Shown: positions 1 to 10,415 of the stretch, piece after piece | Numbering within the stretch: position 1 is the first letter of the stretch | Layout of the letters: each line of letters opens with the position of its first letter | NCBI RefSeq assembly: GCF_900163785.1 | Contig: NZ_FUKN01000014.1 | Location: 607,883 to 671,882 of the forward strand | Length of the DNA stretch: 64,000 nt | Origin: Psychrobacter sp. JB385 | GTDB lineage: Bacteria; Pseudomonadota; Gammaproteobacteria; Pseudomonadales; Moraxellaceae | Direction: 5' to 3' | Position numbers and translations under genes: made by a program | The notes under the pieces: generated by a model | Databases searched by the model: none | Told to the model about the DNA's origin: nothing | The model's input: the letters and a program-made list of their open reading frames with translations, nothing else

Positions 1-2458
1 GAAACTTTAAAAAGGCAATATTATCGTCATTACTTAACGTCTCAACTTGACGAATATTGACATTTTCTTTATCAATAATTTGGGTCAAATCGCGTAATAA
101 TCCCCGTCTGTCGTAGGCTTCTACGTGAATATCTACTGGTTGGTAGCGCCCAGATTGAACGCGCCATGCCGCCGCTATCTCACGTTCAGGATCGCGCTCG
201 ATAAGGCGTAAATACTCAGGGCAACCACGGTTATGAATGCTAACGCCACGTGATAAAGTGATATAGCCTGCAATCGGCTCACCGTGTACAGGATGGCAAC
301 AACCTGCGAGATGAACCTCGATATTATCTAAACCGTCGATACGGATTTTATAAGCATCGAGTTTGCCAGCATCTCTAGTATCTACACTGAGGACAAAATC
401 TTCTGGTGGTTTCTCCGGCTCTAAATGCAGCTGCCGAGAAATATGGCTGGTCAATTGATTGAGACCAATATCGCCTGTGACCAATCCAACGATAATATCG
501 TCTGTATTATTGACATTAAAATGTTGCGTATAATCGTTTAAATCAATACTGTTTGGATGTACTGACAGACGCTCAAGCTCTTTACTGAGCATTTGGCGTC
601 CAATCTCAATATTTTTATCACGATCTTGCTTATTAAACCATTGGCGTAGTTTTGAGCGTGCACGGTTGGTATGAATGTAACCAAGCGAGGCGACTAACCA
701 ATCTCGGTTTGGCTCGCGTGACGCCTTGGTGATGATTTCAACTTGTTCGCCTGTTTTGAGTTGATAAGTCAGTGGTACGTAGCGTTGGTTGACACGAGCG
801 GCTTGTGCGCGATTACCCACTTGCGTGTGCACATAGTAGGCAAAATCAAGCACAGTCGCACCTTTTGGTAGCTCGGTGATATCACCATCGCGACTAAAGA
901 TATAGATGCGTTCAAGTTCGTCAAAATCAACGAGCTGCTCTTCCTCGTCAAAACCCATCTCGTCTATCTCTTCACCTGTCAGTAAAGAGGAGCGCAACTG
1001 GTTTCGCGTTTCATTGTTGATTGATAATAGCTGGCGAAGAGAGCTGATTCTTTGGTTCAGATAATTGTCTTTTTTGTTCTTTAGACCTTCTTTGTAATTG
1101 ACATGGGCACACATGCCAAGCTCGGCCTCGAAATGCATCTCATGTGTACGAATCTGTATTTCAAGAGATTTGTTTTCAGCAATAACAGCGGTATGTAAAG
1201 ACCGATAACCATTAGATTTGGGATTGGTGAGGTAGTCATCAAACTGTTCGGGAATATAACGCCACAAACCATGCACCAAACCAAGCACATGATAGCAATC
1301 TGCCGGATTATTGACCAATACGCGTAGTGCGCGAATGTCATAAAGCTGATCAAACGATAAGCCTTTTAGCTTCATTTTTCGATAAATAGAATAAATGTGT
1401 TTGACGCGCCCCGATAGCTCAGCCTCAATATTGGCTTCTGACAACGCTTCGCTTAATTTTTTTTGTACACGCTGGATATAGGATTCACGCTCGCTACGTT
1501 TTTCCGACAAAAGTTTTGCAATTTCTTTGTAGCGATCAGGGGCAAGGTAACGAAACGCCAAATCTTCTAGCTCCCATTTGAGTTGAGCGATACCCAAACG
1601 GTGAGCCAGTGGTGCATAAATGGTCATGACCTCACGTGCCACGCGATTCTGACGCTCTTCTTTTGAAAAGGTCAACTCTCGCATGGCAAAAGTACGCTCT
1701 GCCAATTTGATCAAGACCACGCGCACATCATTAGTGACAGAGATAAGCATGCTATAAATATTTGAGAGCTGGTCACGCTGATTGTTGACGAAATGGTCTT
1801 CTAAGCGTTTATTACTTTCAATGATTTCAGACAGCTTACCCATGGCCAATGTGTCTTTGACAAGAGTTGATACGTCAGTGCCAAATTTCTTTTCGATATC
1901 ATCAAGGCTAATCACAGACTTGCGCGCACTACGGTACAGCATGGCTGCGACCAGTGCGTCCTCATCTTGATATAGATAGGTTAGGATGTCCGTCATACCG
2001 ATACCAGTCACATAAGCGCCTGAACGCTCAGACTCACTGGTATTCATGTGATTACGGATAAATTCACAAGCGGCACTTAGGTTGGGTACAGACTCTTGCC
2101 CAATCCGTTTGGCGACATTATCTAACCACGTCGGCACATCGATATTCACCTGATCTAAATCAATGGTCTCAAGGTCTTTTTCTGAAAAAGTCAGCTTTTT
2201 GCTGATAAAGGGATTATCAGCATAATCATTTTCAATCTTTAAATCGTCACTATGAAAAGAATGCAATACCGAGCGATCAAACGTCGTGTGTAATTTATTG
2301 GTAGACAGCTGGTATTTGATATCGAGTGGAATTTGCGCATAGCTGTTGGCAGACTGATGAGAACGTTGGCTTGCGACCAGTTGTGCGGCAAGTGCTGCAC
2401 TATCGGCTTGTGTGGTCTGTCCATCCACTAGCGGCAATCCTTCACGAATTTTTACCAT
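1..2458 (-). CDS. relA: GTP pyrophosphokinase RelA, (p)ppGpp synthetase I (3' end beyond window)
   Basis: Makes (p)ppGpp from ATP and GDP/GTP when ribosomes stall on uncharged tRNA. The frame is open from an ATG at 2458, with an AGAGGAG ribosome-binding site just upstream, to the window edge, so only the C-terminal ACT end is missing. In order there is a degenerate hydrolase domain, the synthetase domain, a TGS domain (reads ELPKGATVLDFAYYVHT, about 900-780) and the zinc-finger/RIS region (AGCCHPVHGEPI, about 310-270). The hydrolase HD pair is absent (AAMLYRSARKS where SpoT has HD), which argues for RelA rather than SpoT. The synthetase acidic motif reads QFDD (about 1240-1255) where RelA proteins usually have EFDD, while SpoT has RFKD. 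The Q is a variation worth noting; the two key acidic residues remain. Identification is very secure. Confidence 0.96.
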   Translation of the reverse strand, partial: MVKIREGLPLVDGQTTQADSAALAAQLVASQRSHQSANSYAQIPLDIKYQLSTNKLHTTFDRSVLHSFHSDDLKIENDYADNPFISKKLTFSEKDLETIDLDQVNIDVPTWLDNVAKRIGQESVPNLSAACEFIRNHMNTSESERSGAYVTGIGMTDILTYLYQDEDALVAAMLYRSARKSVISLDDIEKKFGTDVSTLVKDTLAMGKLSEIIESNKRLEDHFVNNQRDQLSNIYSMLISVTNDVRVVLIKLAERTFAMRELTFSKEERQNRVAREVMTIYAPLAHRLGIAQLKWELEDLAFRYLAPDRYKEIAKLLSEKRSERESYIQRVQKKLSEALSEANIEAELSGRVKHIYSIYRKMKLKGLSFDQLYDIRALRVLVNNPADCYHVLGLVHGLWRYIPEQFDDYLTNPKSNGYRSLHTAVIAENKSLEIQIRTHEMHFEAELGMCAHVNYKEGLKNKKDNYLNQRISSLRQLLSINNETRNQLRSSLLTGEEIDEMGFDEEEQLVDFDELERIYIFSRDGDITELPKGATVLDFAYYVHTQVGNRAQAARVNQRYVPLTYQLKTGEQVEIITKASREPNRDWLVASLGYIHTNRARSKLRQWFNKQDRDKNIEIGRQMLSKELERLSVHPNSIDLNDYTQHFNVNNTDDIIVGLVTGDIGLNQLTSHISRQLHLEPEKPPEDFVLSVDTRDAGKLDAYKIRIDGLDNIEVHLAGCCHPVHGEPIAGYITLSRGVSIHNRGCPEYLRLIERDPEREIAAAWRVQSGRYQPVDIHVEAYDRRGLLRDLTQIIDKENVNIRQVETLSNDDNIAFLKF

Positions 2459-2839
2459 AGCCGACTCCTCTTAGCTATCCTGAATTGAATATAACTTCAT
2501 CTACGATGTAAACACTTTGAATTGATGGTCAAAACACCAGCCACAAATCAATACAACTGCTAAAAATCTGTATTTTTGGCAACTAAAAAGCGCACGTGCA
2601 ATATATAAAGCTACGAGTATGAATATTCACTATGTTTTGACTAAACAAATATAGGAAGATTGTTGGTTATTATCTCATTTTAAGGGGACAAATCAAGCGA
2701 GGCTATGTAATGTCTGTGCGACATTAGGGTAAACAGCCGTTACTCATTAGCTCAGCTTAATATAGGTTTGAAATAAGCATAAGTTATTGAAAAAACGGCT
2801 GTTTATTGTTTTGATGGGCGTGGCGGGTTCAATGAAATA
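2459..2839. other. relA-rlmD intergenic region
   Basis: This 381-bp spacer carries the relA upstream region and the rlmD downstream region. It holds an 11-bp inverted repeat (arms 2731-2741 and 2794-2804) with a long loop, and a short hairpin at 2709-2726. I see no convincing coding frame. On the minus strand a TTGACC hexamer lies in the relA upstream part, but no clear -10 follows it. Confidence 0.5.
2731..2804 (-). terminator. Inverted repeat downstream of rlmD, possible weak terminator
   Basis: Arms AAACAGCCGTT and AACGGCTGTTT pair perfectly, but the loop is about 52 nt and the U tract after the distal arm on the minus strand is short. It sits 36 nt past the rlmD stop. It could be a terminator or a processed 3' structure. 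Confidence 0.3.
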
Positions 2840-4381
2840 TTAAACGGCTACCTTTTCAAACCGAGCAATGGATTCAACGTGACCTGTATGGCAGAACATA
2901 TCCATCACGCCAGCATGCGTCAGACGATAGCCTTGCTCTAATAAAGCTTTGGTGTCGCGCGCAAGCGTGGCTGGATTACAAGAAACATAAACGATGCGCT
3001 CAGCATTGAATTTGGGCAAATACTGCATAATCTCCCATGCACCAGAGCGTGGCGGATCGATTAATAGTGCATCAAAGCCTTGATTGGCCCATGGCTTATC
3101 CGTGCAGTCTTGTGTTAAATCTTGGCTATAAAATTCAGTATTGTTGATACCGTTGCGACATGCATTATCTGCTGCACGTAAAGTCATCGCTTCACTACCT
3201 TCCACACCAATAACCGATCCTGTTTCTCCAACAAGACGCGCTAATGGTAAGCTAAAATTACCAAGACCGCTGAATAGATCCAAGACGCGCTCACCCGCTT
3301 TCAAATCCAACAAATCACAAGCAAGCTTGGTCATTTGACGATTGACAGACAAGTTCACTTGGGTGAAGTCAGTAGGGATAAATTCAAAAGTAAGATCATA
3401 CTCTGGTAGCTGGTAATACAAGCGCCCAAACTGCTGGCTCATGTCATCGGCATCTGTCAAAGCGATACGTTCAATACTATCAACGCCTTTAGATTGCAGA
3501 TATAGCTGCCAATTGCGCGCTGCAAAAAACACTTTTAACTTATCAATATCAGCGTCTGATAATGGTTCTAAGTTACGGACAATAAGAGCAACAGGCTGAT
3601 TGCCATCTGGTAGTTCAGGGATTTGCTCACCCATCGCCAATTCAAGCTGAGCGATCTTATCGCGGCTCTCTAGCGTGCCAATCAAGGTTTTGAGATTCTC
3701 AATCTCAAAGCCAATGCGCGGATCTAAAATATGACACTCATTTAACTCAGCCAAAAAGTTACTTGAGCGCTCACGGAAACCGACCAAGGCCGTTTCTTTT
3801 TTGACCACATAGCGAACACCAAGTCGAGCTTTGGTACGATAGCCTAGGCGATCACCAACGACTGGCTCAAGCCAATGGTCAGGGGCTGCATTGGCTTGAT
3901 GCATGAGCATTTCTGCCAAAACAGATTGTTTAAAATTGATTTGACCAGCAGGTTCCCAATGCTGCAAATTACAACCACCGCAGACGCCGAAGTGCGGGCA
4001 GGGTGGTACAGCGCGCTCAGGATTGGGGTTGGCAGTAATGCTAATGGCATCGCCTTCTTCAAAACTGTTACGAACATTGGTTAATTTGACCACAGCGCTT
4101 TCGCCTGGCAATGCAAAGCTCACAAATATTTTTTTACCGTGTTTTTCTTCAGCATGACCATCTGCGACGCCAAACCCATTACCATATACGGCAACACCGC
4201 GACCATCGTGCGATAAGCCATCAATAGTGAATGACAATGGCTCTGCTTCTTTTAAACGACGACGTGTCTTTGACGAAGGCTTAGATTTTTTCTTGCTGGG
4301 AGGAATCGCGATGTTTTGAGTGTCACTGGCTTTTTGCGTCGCATCAAGCGCTGTTGGTGTGTTTGAATCGGTGGGTTGCAT
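2840..4381 (-). CDS. rlmD: 23S rRNA (uracil(1939)-C(5))-methyltransferase RlmD
   Basis: Methylates U1939 of 23S rRNA using S-adenosylmethionine. The 513-residue product has a basic, low-complexity N-terminal tail (about 1-45, longer than in E. coli RumA) and then a TRAM RNA-binding domain ([15 protein letters not shown]). The 4Fe-4S ligands follow (C128, C134 and C137 in [12 protein letters not shown], with a later Cys in NECHILD). Next come a Rossmann methyltransferase domain ([15 protein letters not shown]), the LLIDPPRSG motif and the nucleophile in [11 protein letters not shown]. The start has AAGGCAGG at proper spacing. All catalytic elements are present. It lies 72 nt downstream of the exonuclease gene on the same strand and may be co-transcribed with it. 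Confidence 0.95.
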   Translation of the reverse strand: MQPTDSNTPTALDATQKASDTQNIAIPPSKKKSKPSSKTRRRLKEAEPLSFTIDGLSHDGRGVAVYGNGFGVADGHAEEKHGKKIFVSFALPGESAVVKLTNVRNSFEEGDAISITANPNPERAVPPCPHFGVCGGCNLQHWEPAGQINFKQSVLAEMLMHQANAAPDHWLEPVVGDRLGYRTKARLGVRYVVKKETALVGFRERSSNFLAELNECHILDPRIGFEIENLKTLIGTLESRDKIAQLELAMGEQIPELPDGNQPVALIVRNLEPLSDADIDKLKVFFAARNWQLYLQSKGVDSIERIALTDADDMSQQFGRLYYQLPEYDLTFEFIPTDFTQVNLSVNRQMTKLACDLLDLKAGERVLDLFSGLGNFSLPLARLVGETGSVIGVEGSEAMTLRAADNACRNGINNTEFYSQDLTQDCTDKPWANQGFDALLIDPPRSGAWEIMQYLPKFNAERIVYVSCNPATLARDTKALLEQGYRLTHAGVMDMFCHTGHVESIARFEKVAV

Positions 4382-4453
4382 AAACCTGCCTTAATAATAA
4401 GTGATAAAGAACTAAAAAATATGTACAAAAGCCATTAGGATGGATAATGGGCT

Positions 4454-5278
4454 TTATGAGTTGGGTGCTGATGACCAATCAGCCATAAAATCTTGGTGGC
4501 GCGCACTACCATCCGCTTGGGTATATTTTACTAAATAGTCATAGCTTTGCTGCTGCCAAAACTCAAACCCTGTAGAGGACAGCTGACCAGTCAAACGCAA
4601 CCAGCGCAGATAGATAAGCCAAGTATTCATAACATCAGACTCGCAATATATCGATAGCGTTTGCCAATCGCCATTCATCACAAGATCGCCAACCATGCTA
4701 CCATCAACGTCCGTTTTACCAGGTAAGCCATACAAGCTTGCAACCACATCCATGGCCTCACGGCGACTGGCACCGTATTGGCTAAATCTATCCATCAAAT
4801 CAAGATGACGAGTATGAAAGCGATTGACATAATTATCAAAGCGCATATTTTTAATACGTGCGCCTTCTTCAAATAGCCACGGCGCTGATAAATCATATTG
4901 CATGGCGCGGTATATCAACACTGGAATGTCAAAGCCTGAACCGTTCCAGCTGATAAGCTGAGGCAATGTTTCAAGGTCACTGAACGCACGAAAAAACTTG
5001 GTAAGAATGTCTTTTTCACTAAACTTATCAGCCGTCAATGAAAACAACGATAACTTGCCATCCTTGATGTACAGCGCAGAAATGCACACAATACGCTGCA
5101 AGGGTAAGCGCATAAAATCATGTCCCGCTTCTTGGGTACGTATCGCCGTCAATGCGCTCAACGTATCAGCATCATTGAGTGAGGCCAATTGAGGATAAAT
5201 ACGGCGAGCGGCCTCAATATCAGCAACAGTTTCAATATCAAAAACTAAGATAGGGTCAGATGGTAAGGCCTGTGACAT
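4454..5278 (-). CDS. Predicted PolB-like 3'-5' exonuclease
   Basis: A 274-residue stand-alone DEDD-type exonuclease, resembling the PolB exonuclease-like family (DNA_pol_B_exo2). Motif Exo I is LVFDIETVAD with D14 and E16. Exo II is SWNGSGFDIPVL, and the C-terminal Exo III region reads YCESDVMNTWLIYLR. No polymerase domain is attached. The family probably trims DNA or RNA 3' ends, but its cellular role is not established and no neighbour settles it. The start is supported by CAGGATTACTT before the ATG. It lies between cysM and rlmD on the same strand. Confidence 0.85.
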   Translation of the reverse strand: MSQALPSDPILVFDIETVADIEAARRIYPQLASLNDADTLSALTAIRTQEAGHDFMRLPLQRIVCISALYIKDGKLSLFSLTADKFSEKDILTKFFRAFSDLETLPQLISWNGSGFDIPVLIYRAMQYDLSAPWLFEEGARIKNMRFDNYVNRFHTRHLDLMDRFSQYGASRREAMDVVASLYGLPGKTDVDGSMVGDLVMNGDWQTLSIYCESDVMNTWLIYLRWLRLTGQLSSTGFEFWQQQSYDYLVKYTQADGSARHQDFMADWSSAPNS

Positions 5279-5385
5279 AAGTAATCCTGACTGTTTATAA
5301 GCTTACGGTTAATCCACTATAAAAACGTTGCTACATTAACGTCTTTTATATTAAATAAACCATACTGATCGGTAGTGTCTGTACG

Positions 5386-6339
5386 TTAATTGACTGCGAC
5401 GCTGTCATCCACATTGTATAGGCCGGTCGATAAATAACGATCACCGCGGTCGCAGACGATAAAAGCAATAACGGCATCAGGATTTGCTTTGGCTACTTGA
5501 GCGGCGGCCCATGCTGCTGCACCCGACGACACACCTGCAAAAATGCCTTCGGTCTTAGCCAGTTTGCGCATATAAACTTCTGCAATACGCTGATCGACAT
5601 CCATGACCTCATCAACCAAATCTGCGTCAAAAATACCTGGCATATAAGCCGCAGGCCAGCGACGAATGCCAGCGATGGAGGCCTCTTCATCAGGCTGAAG
5701 ACCAATAATTTTGATGTCTGGGTTTTGTTCTTTCAGATAGCGTGACACGCCCGTGATCGTACCTGTCGTGCCCATTGAACTGATAAAGTGAGTAATCTTG
5801 CCCTCAGTTTGCGCCCATAGTTCAGGCCCTGTAGTCAGGTAATGCGCTTGACTGTTGTCAGGGTTGTTAAACTGGTCTAATACAATACCATCGCCATTTG
5901 CTTGCATTTGCAAGGCTAAGTCACGGGCTGCCTCCATGCCTTCATCTACCTCGATCAAGGTTGCGCCATAAGCAATCATGGCGTCTTTACGTTCTTGTGT
6001 TGAGTTGGTTGGCATCAGGAGCGTCATCGGATAACCGCGCATGGCAGCCACCATCGCTAAAGCGATACCTGTGTTGCCACTAGTGGCTTCTATCAAGGTG
6101 TCCCCAGGCTTAATGTCGCCGCGTTGTTCTGCTTGATAAATCATATTAAAAGCAGGGCGGTCTTTGACTGAGCCAGCAGGATTGTTGCCTTCAAGTTTGG
6201 CCAATAAGGTTGCCCCATTGGTGATTTGCTCTTGTTCAGGCAAGCGCTGTAATTTGACTAATGGTGTCTGACCGACGCAATCGGCAAGGGCAGTCACTTG
6301 AGTGATAAAGTTGGCGTTTGACATGGCCGTAGTGGACAT
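5386..6339 (-). CDS. cysM: Cysteine synthase B (O-acetylserine sulfhydrylase)
   Basis: PLP enzyme that makes cysteine from O-acetylserine and sulfide; the CysM type can also use thiosulfate. At 317 residues it has the usual family length. The Schiff-base lysine is K59 in NPAGSVKDRP, the substrate loop is EATSGNTGIALAM, and the phosphate-binding glycines are in SSMGTTGTITGVSRYL. The loop lengths look like CysM rather than CysK. The start has AAGGATACTGT before the ATG. It is transcribed divergently from the hybrid kinase gene, across a 412-bp spacer. Confidence 0.93.
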   Translation of the reverse strand: MSTTAMSNANFITQVTALADCVGQTPLVKLQRLPEQEQITNGATLLAKLEGNNPAGSVKDRPAFNMIYQAEQRGDIKPGDTLIEATSGNTGIALAMVAAMRGYPMTLLMPTNSTQERKDAMIAYGATLIEVDEGMEAARDLALQMQANGDGIVLDQFNNPDNSQAHYLTTGPELWAQTEGKITHFISSMGTTGTITGVSRYLKEQNPDIKIIGLQPDEEASIAGIRRWPAAYMPGIFDADLVDEVMDVDQRIAEVYMRKLAKTEGIFAGVSSGAAAWAAAQVAKANPDAVIAFIVCDRGDRYLSTGLYNVDDSVAVN

Positions 6340-6751
6340 ACAGTATCCTTATTGATTTTTAAAATTTATGTTCAAACCGTCGTATACGTTTTTTAATGAT
6401 AATGCTAGCGCTCAAATCCATGCTTTAATACGGTGATTATCCATATAAGCCAATGATTTATTAGCAAATTGTAGTAAAGTGATTTTATTAAAATAATGAT
6501 GCGTAAGAAGTCGCGTCATTATATCACTTTGTTTTTGACTACGCTGAGGGCATCAAGAGATTTTGGTAAATGAACAAGCTCTAGCCATCTTTAACTGTAG
6601 AATTATGGTAGACACAGATATCGTTACAATCGGTTATTAATAACGAATCACTCACTAATGCTGTTAAAATACCCACAATATCCAATGAATAAAAGCAACT
6701 TGTCACTGCTATTTATACACCGCAAAAAATCCAGTAGAGAGTAAAGATTGC
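6340..6751. other. cysM / hybrid kinase divergent intergenic region
   Basis: This 412-bp AT-rich spacer must contain both divergent promoters. A near-perfect hairpin lies at 6493-6522 (ATAATGATGCG pairing with CGCGTCATTAT), roughly central. No coding frame or known RNA family is recognisable. Confidence 0.5.
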
Positions 6752-9700
6752 ATGGCATACAAAAAACGTTTTGATACCAGCAGCGCCTATGGTCAGCTCA
6801 TCATCTTGGTGTTTTTGCCAATTTGTGTGCTAGCGGCGGTCGGTGGCATTTTGGTTTTTTACGAAACCATGCGTGCCAGCAATTCAGAACAAGAGGTCCT
6901 GGCTGAAGCAGTATTGATTCGTCATACGCCAGTCATTGCCGAGCTGGTTCCTGAGCTATTGGAGCAAACGCAGCAAACAGATAACGACGCCACTATCGAT
7001 GAAGCAGAGGCAACCAAGCTTGAAGGCATTCGAGATAAGCTGGGTCGTATGCAATCTGAACAACATGTACAGCGCATTGCTATTATTAATGAAAGCAATC
7101 AAGTACTCATGGCGGTGGGATATGGGTTAAATGAAGAATGGCCACTGCTGGATGTCGATGTAAAAGAGCATTTTTTGTCGCAAAAACCCACGCCGATTGG
7201 TACAGCTTACGGCAGCTTATTGGGGGATTTTGAGGGGCAAAGGCTGTGGCTGCTAGTAGATATGGACAATGAGCCGCTGTATATTGCGCGGTATCGTATT
7301 GCCATGGCGTTAGTGATTACGGGCTTGTTTACCATATTGATTCTGTTGCTAAGCTTGAATATTTATTCAAAGCGCTGGATAGCACCTATCTATGAGCTGC
7401 GTTTGCAGCTGCAACGTACGGATGTCGAAAATCTATATCAGCCCATTCCTGTTGAGTCGGATGGCGAGCTGAATTTGTTGCAACAAGACTTGGTGAAGAC
7501 ACTGCGCCGTTTACATAGAAGTTTTCAGGAGCTAAAAGATCATGCCGAACAAACAGAGGACGATCTGCGCCTCGCGTTTGATGAGATGGAAATGCAAAAC
7601 ATCTCGATTCGTAATGCCCGTGATGCTGCTATTTCAACCAGCCAAGCGAAGTCGGCATTCTTGGCCAATATCAGTCATGAATTACGTACCCCCCTAAATA
7701 GTATCGATGGCTTTATCAATCTGCTCGCGCGTCATGGTGAGTTAAATCCTGAACAAGACTTGTATGTACAAACCATCCGCAAATCTTCGGCACATTTATT
7801 GGCATTAGTAAATGACGTTCTCGATTTTTCTAAGATTGAGGCGGGTAAGCTGGTACTGGATCGGCATGAGTTTGATCTTTATGACACCATTTATGATGTG
7901 GTCGATATGCTCTCGCCTGTCTCGGCGGAGAAGGGTCTGCGCATGGCAGTGCTGTTTTATAATGATGTGCCAATGCGTATCAATGGCGATGCGCTACGTC
8001 TCAAGCAAGTATTGACCAATATCGTGGGCAACGCGATTAAGTTCACAGACAGTGGTGATGTGGTCGTGCGCGTCAGCTTGGACGATCATCGTGACAATTA
8101 TTTGATGATTAGTGTACAAGACAGCGGTAAAGGCATCTCGCTTGCGGATCAAAAAATGCTGTTTCAAAGCTTTAGTCAAGGCGATCCGTCGATTACTCGC
8201 CAGTATGGCGGTACAGGATTGGGTCTGGTCATCTCTAAGCAGTTGACGCGACTGATGGGTGGTGACATTGGTTTTCATGACAATGCGCAAGAAAACATCG
8301 CCAATCAAGGCGCAACGTTTTGGTTCCGTATGCCCGCCCATGTCGATGTATTGGAAGCGGCGACTGGACAAACAATTGAGTTGCCAGTGTTGGCACCATT
8401 GGCAAGTGACACTGATGAGTTTAACGTTCTGGTATGGATTAACCATACGGCATCGATCCAAGTGCTCAAAGCCAGTTTGCAGTATTTACCAATCAAACTG
8501 ACACAAGCCAACTCCTTGCCAGGCGTCCTTGAATCCTTAAAAGAGCGCGGTAATTTTTGGGATTGGGTCATCGTTGATGATGATACTCAAGACGATATGA
8601 TGGCGTTGCTCAAGCAAATTCGACTACATTATCAAGGCAAACTTGCGGTATTTGGTTATCAAGTGGCGGCTGATCAGGCATTATTGAACAGATACCATGC
8701 CAATATCCTATACGAGCCTTTAGACAAGCGTCAGCTTTATGCCATGCTTGATACGCAAAATCGCAGTATTCCAAAAAACATGCAAGAGCCTCGTTGGAAA
8801 GGCGTGACGGTACTGGCAGTCGATGACCATCTACCCAATCTACTGGTACTAGATGCATTGCTTAGTGAGCTTGGTATTCAGGTGATTACAGCAAGTAGCG
8901 GTTTTGATGCTATAGAAATCATCAGTAAACAACACACCAAAAACCTCAAAACAGCAAAGAGTGGCAAGCAAAGCCTTTCAAATAAAACCCAACTCTCCAA
9001 AGCCGAAGCTCGAGATGAAATCAGCAAAAAATCATCTGCTGCGCTTTATGCTGAAGAGACGAGTAGTGAAGACAAAGGGGCTGCTCAGGACAAGAGTCAT
9101 ATTGATTTGATCTTTATGGACATTCAAATGCCGCGTATGTCAGGGCACGAAGCGGCCAGACAAATTCGCACGATTGAAAATGATGATAACCGCGTACCCA
9201 TTATCGCGTTGACCGCTCATGGTTTGGCTGATGAGCGAGACAAGTTGATTGCGAGCGGTATCAATGACTATGTCGGTAAGCCCATCAGTCAGCCGCAGTT
9301 GTTACAGGTATTACAAAAATGGCTGGGTCGTACGACAACCACACCAGAATTAACGGCATTGCCAGATACCACCTTACAAGGCATCGACTTGCAAGAGAGT
9401 AAGGCTGCGTTTACAAACTTGCAAAATCGATCTGCTCCAGATGGCTATCTCCATGAAAATGTTGAGCACAATATAGATATTGGCGAATACTCAACATGGC
9501 CTTCAGACTCCACCCTCATTGCTTATCCATTAATCCAAAATAATGAGAGTGGTCAAGAAGGTGGCTCTGATATGGTCACTCAGCGCAAAATAACTCGGCC
9601 ATTATCTTTGAAAAAAATTCGTGATGATTACTTACGAGATAGTCAGCCGCGTGAAGATTATAGACGAGAAACGCCGCGTGACACGCAGCCACGTTATGAA

Positions 9701-10288
9701 AGCTTACGCTTACAAAAACAGGGCGCTACCTCCTTACTTCATCCAGCGAATGGTACTGTAGACAATATCAATAACGGCGCAGGAACAAGTGTAGAGTCAG
9801 CACAGTATGAACAAGAAAAAACCGGTTTTGGCAGTCATCAATCACATCCAAATCATTCGCGGATAGATGACATTAATCTTTTAGACATATTAGATTGGCA
9901 AGATGCCTTGACTCGCTCCGCAAACAAACCTGATTTGGCAGCCAAACTCATCATTATGATGTTAGATACCATTAATGATGAAAAGCAGGCATTGACGCAA
10001 GCATGGGACGCGCGTGACCGTCATATGCTGGCGCAAATTGCTCATCGCATATTGGGCGGGAGTCGTTATACCGGTGTGCCGCAACTGCGTCAGGCCAGTC
10101 AAGACTTAGAGGATAAGTGTTTATTGAACCTTCAGCATATTACGCCTGCACAGTTTGCCATGCTTGAGCCTTATTATGTGGCACTAATCACCGCATTAAA
10201 TAACTTACAAACGTTAGATCTGTCGGCTTACCCTCAGCTGAACTATCATCGTTTGAGTGAAAACGACATGACATGGAAGATGATATAA
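6752..10288 (+). CDS. gacS: BarA/GacS-type hybrid sensor histidine kinase
   Basis: Inner-membrane tripartite kinase that would feed phosphate to a GacA/UvrY-type regulator encoded elsewhere. The product has 1178 residues. TM helices lie at about 16-38 and 184-203, flanking a periplasmic sensor. A HAMP-like linker (about 205-260) and a coiled coil follow. The H box is H309 in ISHELRTPLNSIDG. The ATPase N, G1 and G2 boxes are at about 425-492 (QVLTNIVGNAIKF, DSGKGIS, GGTGLGL). A degenerate receiver-like segment spans about 555-670. A true receiver follows (D691/D692, phosphoacceptor D790, T821, K843), then a C-terminal Hpt with H1098 (QIAHRILGGSRYTG). The receiver is interrupted by a polar insert at about 727-782, and a disordered charged linker (about 862-1036) precedes the Hpt. 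Family is secure; the gacS name rests on architecture. Confidence 0.88.
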   Translation: MAYKKRFDTSSAYGQLIILVFLPICVLAAVGGILVFYETMRASNSEQEVLAEAVLIRHTPVIAELVPELLEQTQQTDNDATIDEAEATKLEGIRDKLGRMQSEQHVQRIAIINESNQVLMAVGYGLNEEWPLLDVDVKEHFLSQKPTPIGTAYGSLLGDFEGQRLWLLVDMDNEPLYIARYRIAMALVITGLFTILILLLSLNIYSKRWIAPIYELRLQLQRTDVENLYQPIPVESDGELNLLQQDLVKTLRRLHRSFQELKDHAEQTEDDLRLAFDEMEMQNISIRNARDAAISTSQAKSAFLANISHELRTPLNSIDGFINLLARHGELNPEQDLYVQTIRKSSAHLLALVNDVLDFSKIEAGKLVLDRHEFDLYDTIYDVVDMLSPVSAEKGLRMAVLFYNDVPMRINGDALRLKQVLTNIVGNAIKFTDSGDVVVRVSLDDHRDNYLMISVQDSGKGISLADQKMLFQSFSQGDPSITRQYGGTGLGLVISKQLTRLMGGDIGFHDNAQENIANQGATFWFRMPAHVDVLEAATGQTIELPVLAPLASDTDEFNVLVWINHTASIQVLKASLQYLPIKLTQANSLPGVLESLKERGNFWDWVIVDDDTQDDMMALLKQIRLHYQGKLAVFGYQVAADQALLNRYHANILYEPLDKRQLYAMLDTQNRSIPKNMQEPRWKGVTVLAVDDHLPNLLVLDALLSELGIQVITASSGFDAIEIISKQHTKNLKTAKSGKQSLSNKTQLSKAEARDEISKKSSAALYAEETSSEDKGAAQDKSHIDLIFMDIQMPRMSGHEAARQIRTIENDDNRVPIIALTAHGLADERDKLIASGINDYVGKPISQPQLLQVLQKWLGRTTTTPELTALPDTTLQGIDLQESKAAFTNLQNRSAPDGYLHENVEHNIDIGEYSTWPSDSTLIAYPLIQNNESGQEGGSDMVTQRKITRPLSLKKIRDDYLRDSQPREDYRRETPRDTQPRYESLRLQKQGATSLLHPANGTVDNINNGAGTSVESAQYEQEKTGFGSHQSHPNHSRIDDINLLDILDWQDALTRSANKPDLAAKLIIMMLDTINDEKQALTQAWDARDRHMLAQIAHRILGGSRYTGVPQLRQASQDLEDKCLLNLQHITPAQFAMLEPYYVALITALNNLQTLDLSAYPQLNYHRLSENDMTWKMI

Positions 10289-10415
10289 CTTGAATAGGTT
10301 TGATGATTAGCTAGCGAGTTTACCGAAGCAGTCAGTTATTGCTACGGTAGAACAAATAGAAGCCTGCTAACATTGCTAGTATCTACTCTATATCTATTCT
10401 TTAATAAGGACTGTT

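Noticed and set aside
1081..1353. 90-residue minus-strand frame
   Set aside because: A shadow frame inside relA; relA continues through this region in another frame with all domain motifs.
7994..8858. Antisense frames within the hybrid kinase gene
   Set aside because: They overlap the ATPase and receiver-like regions of a clear gene, with no ribosome-binding sites.
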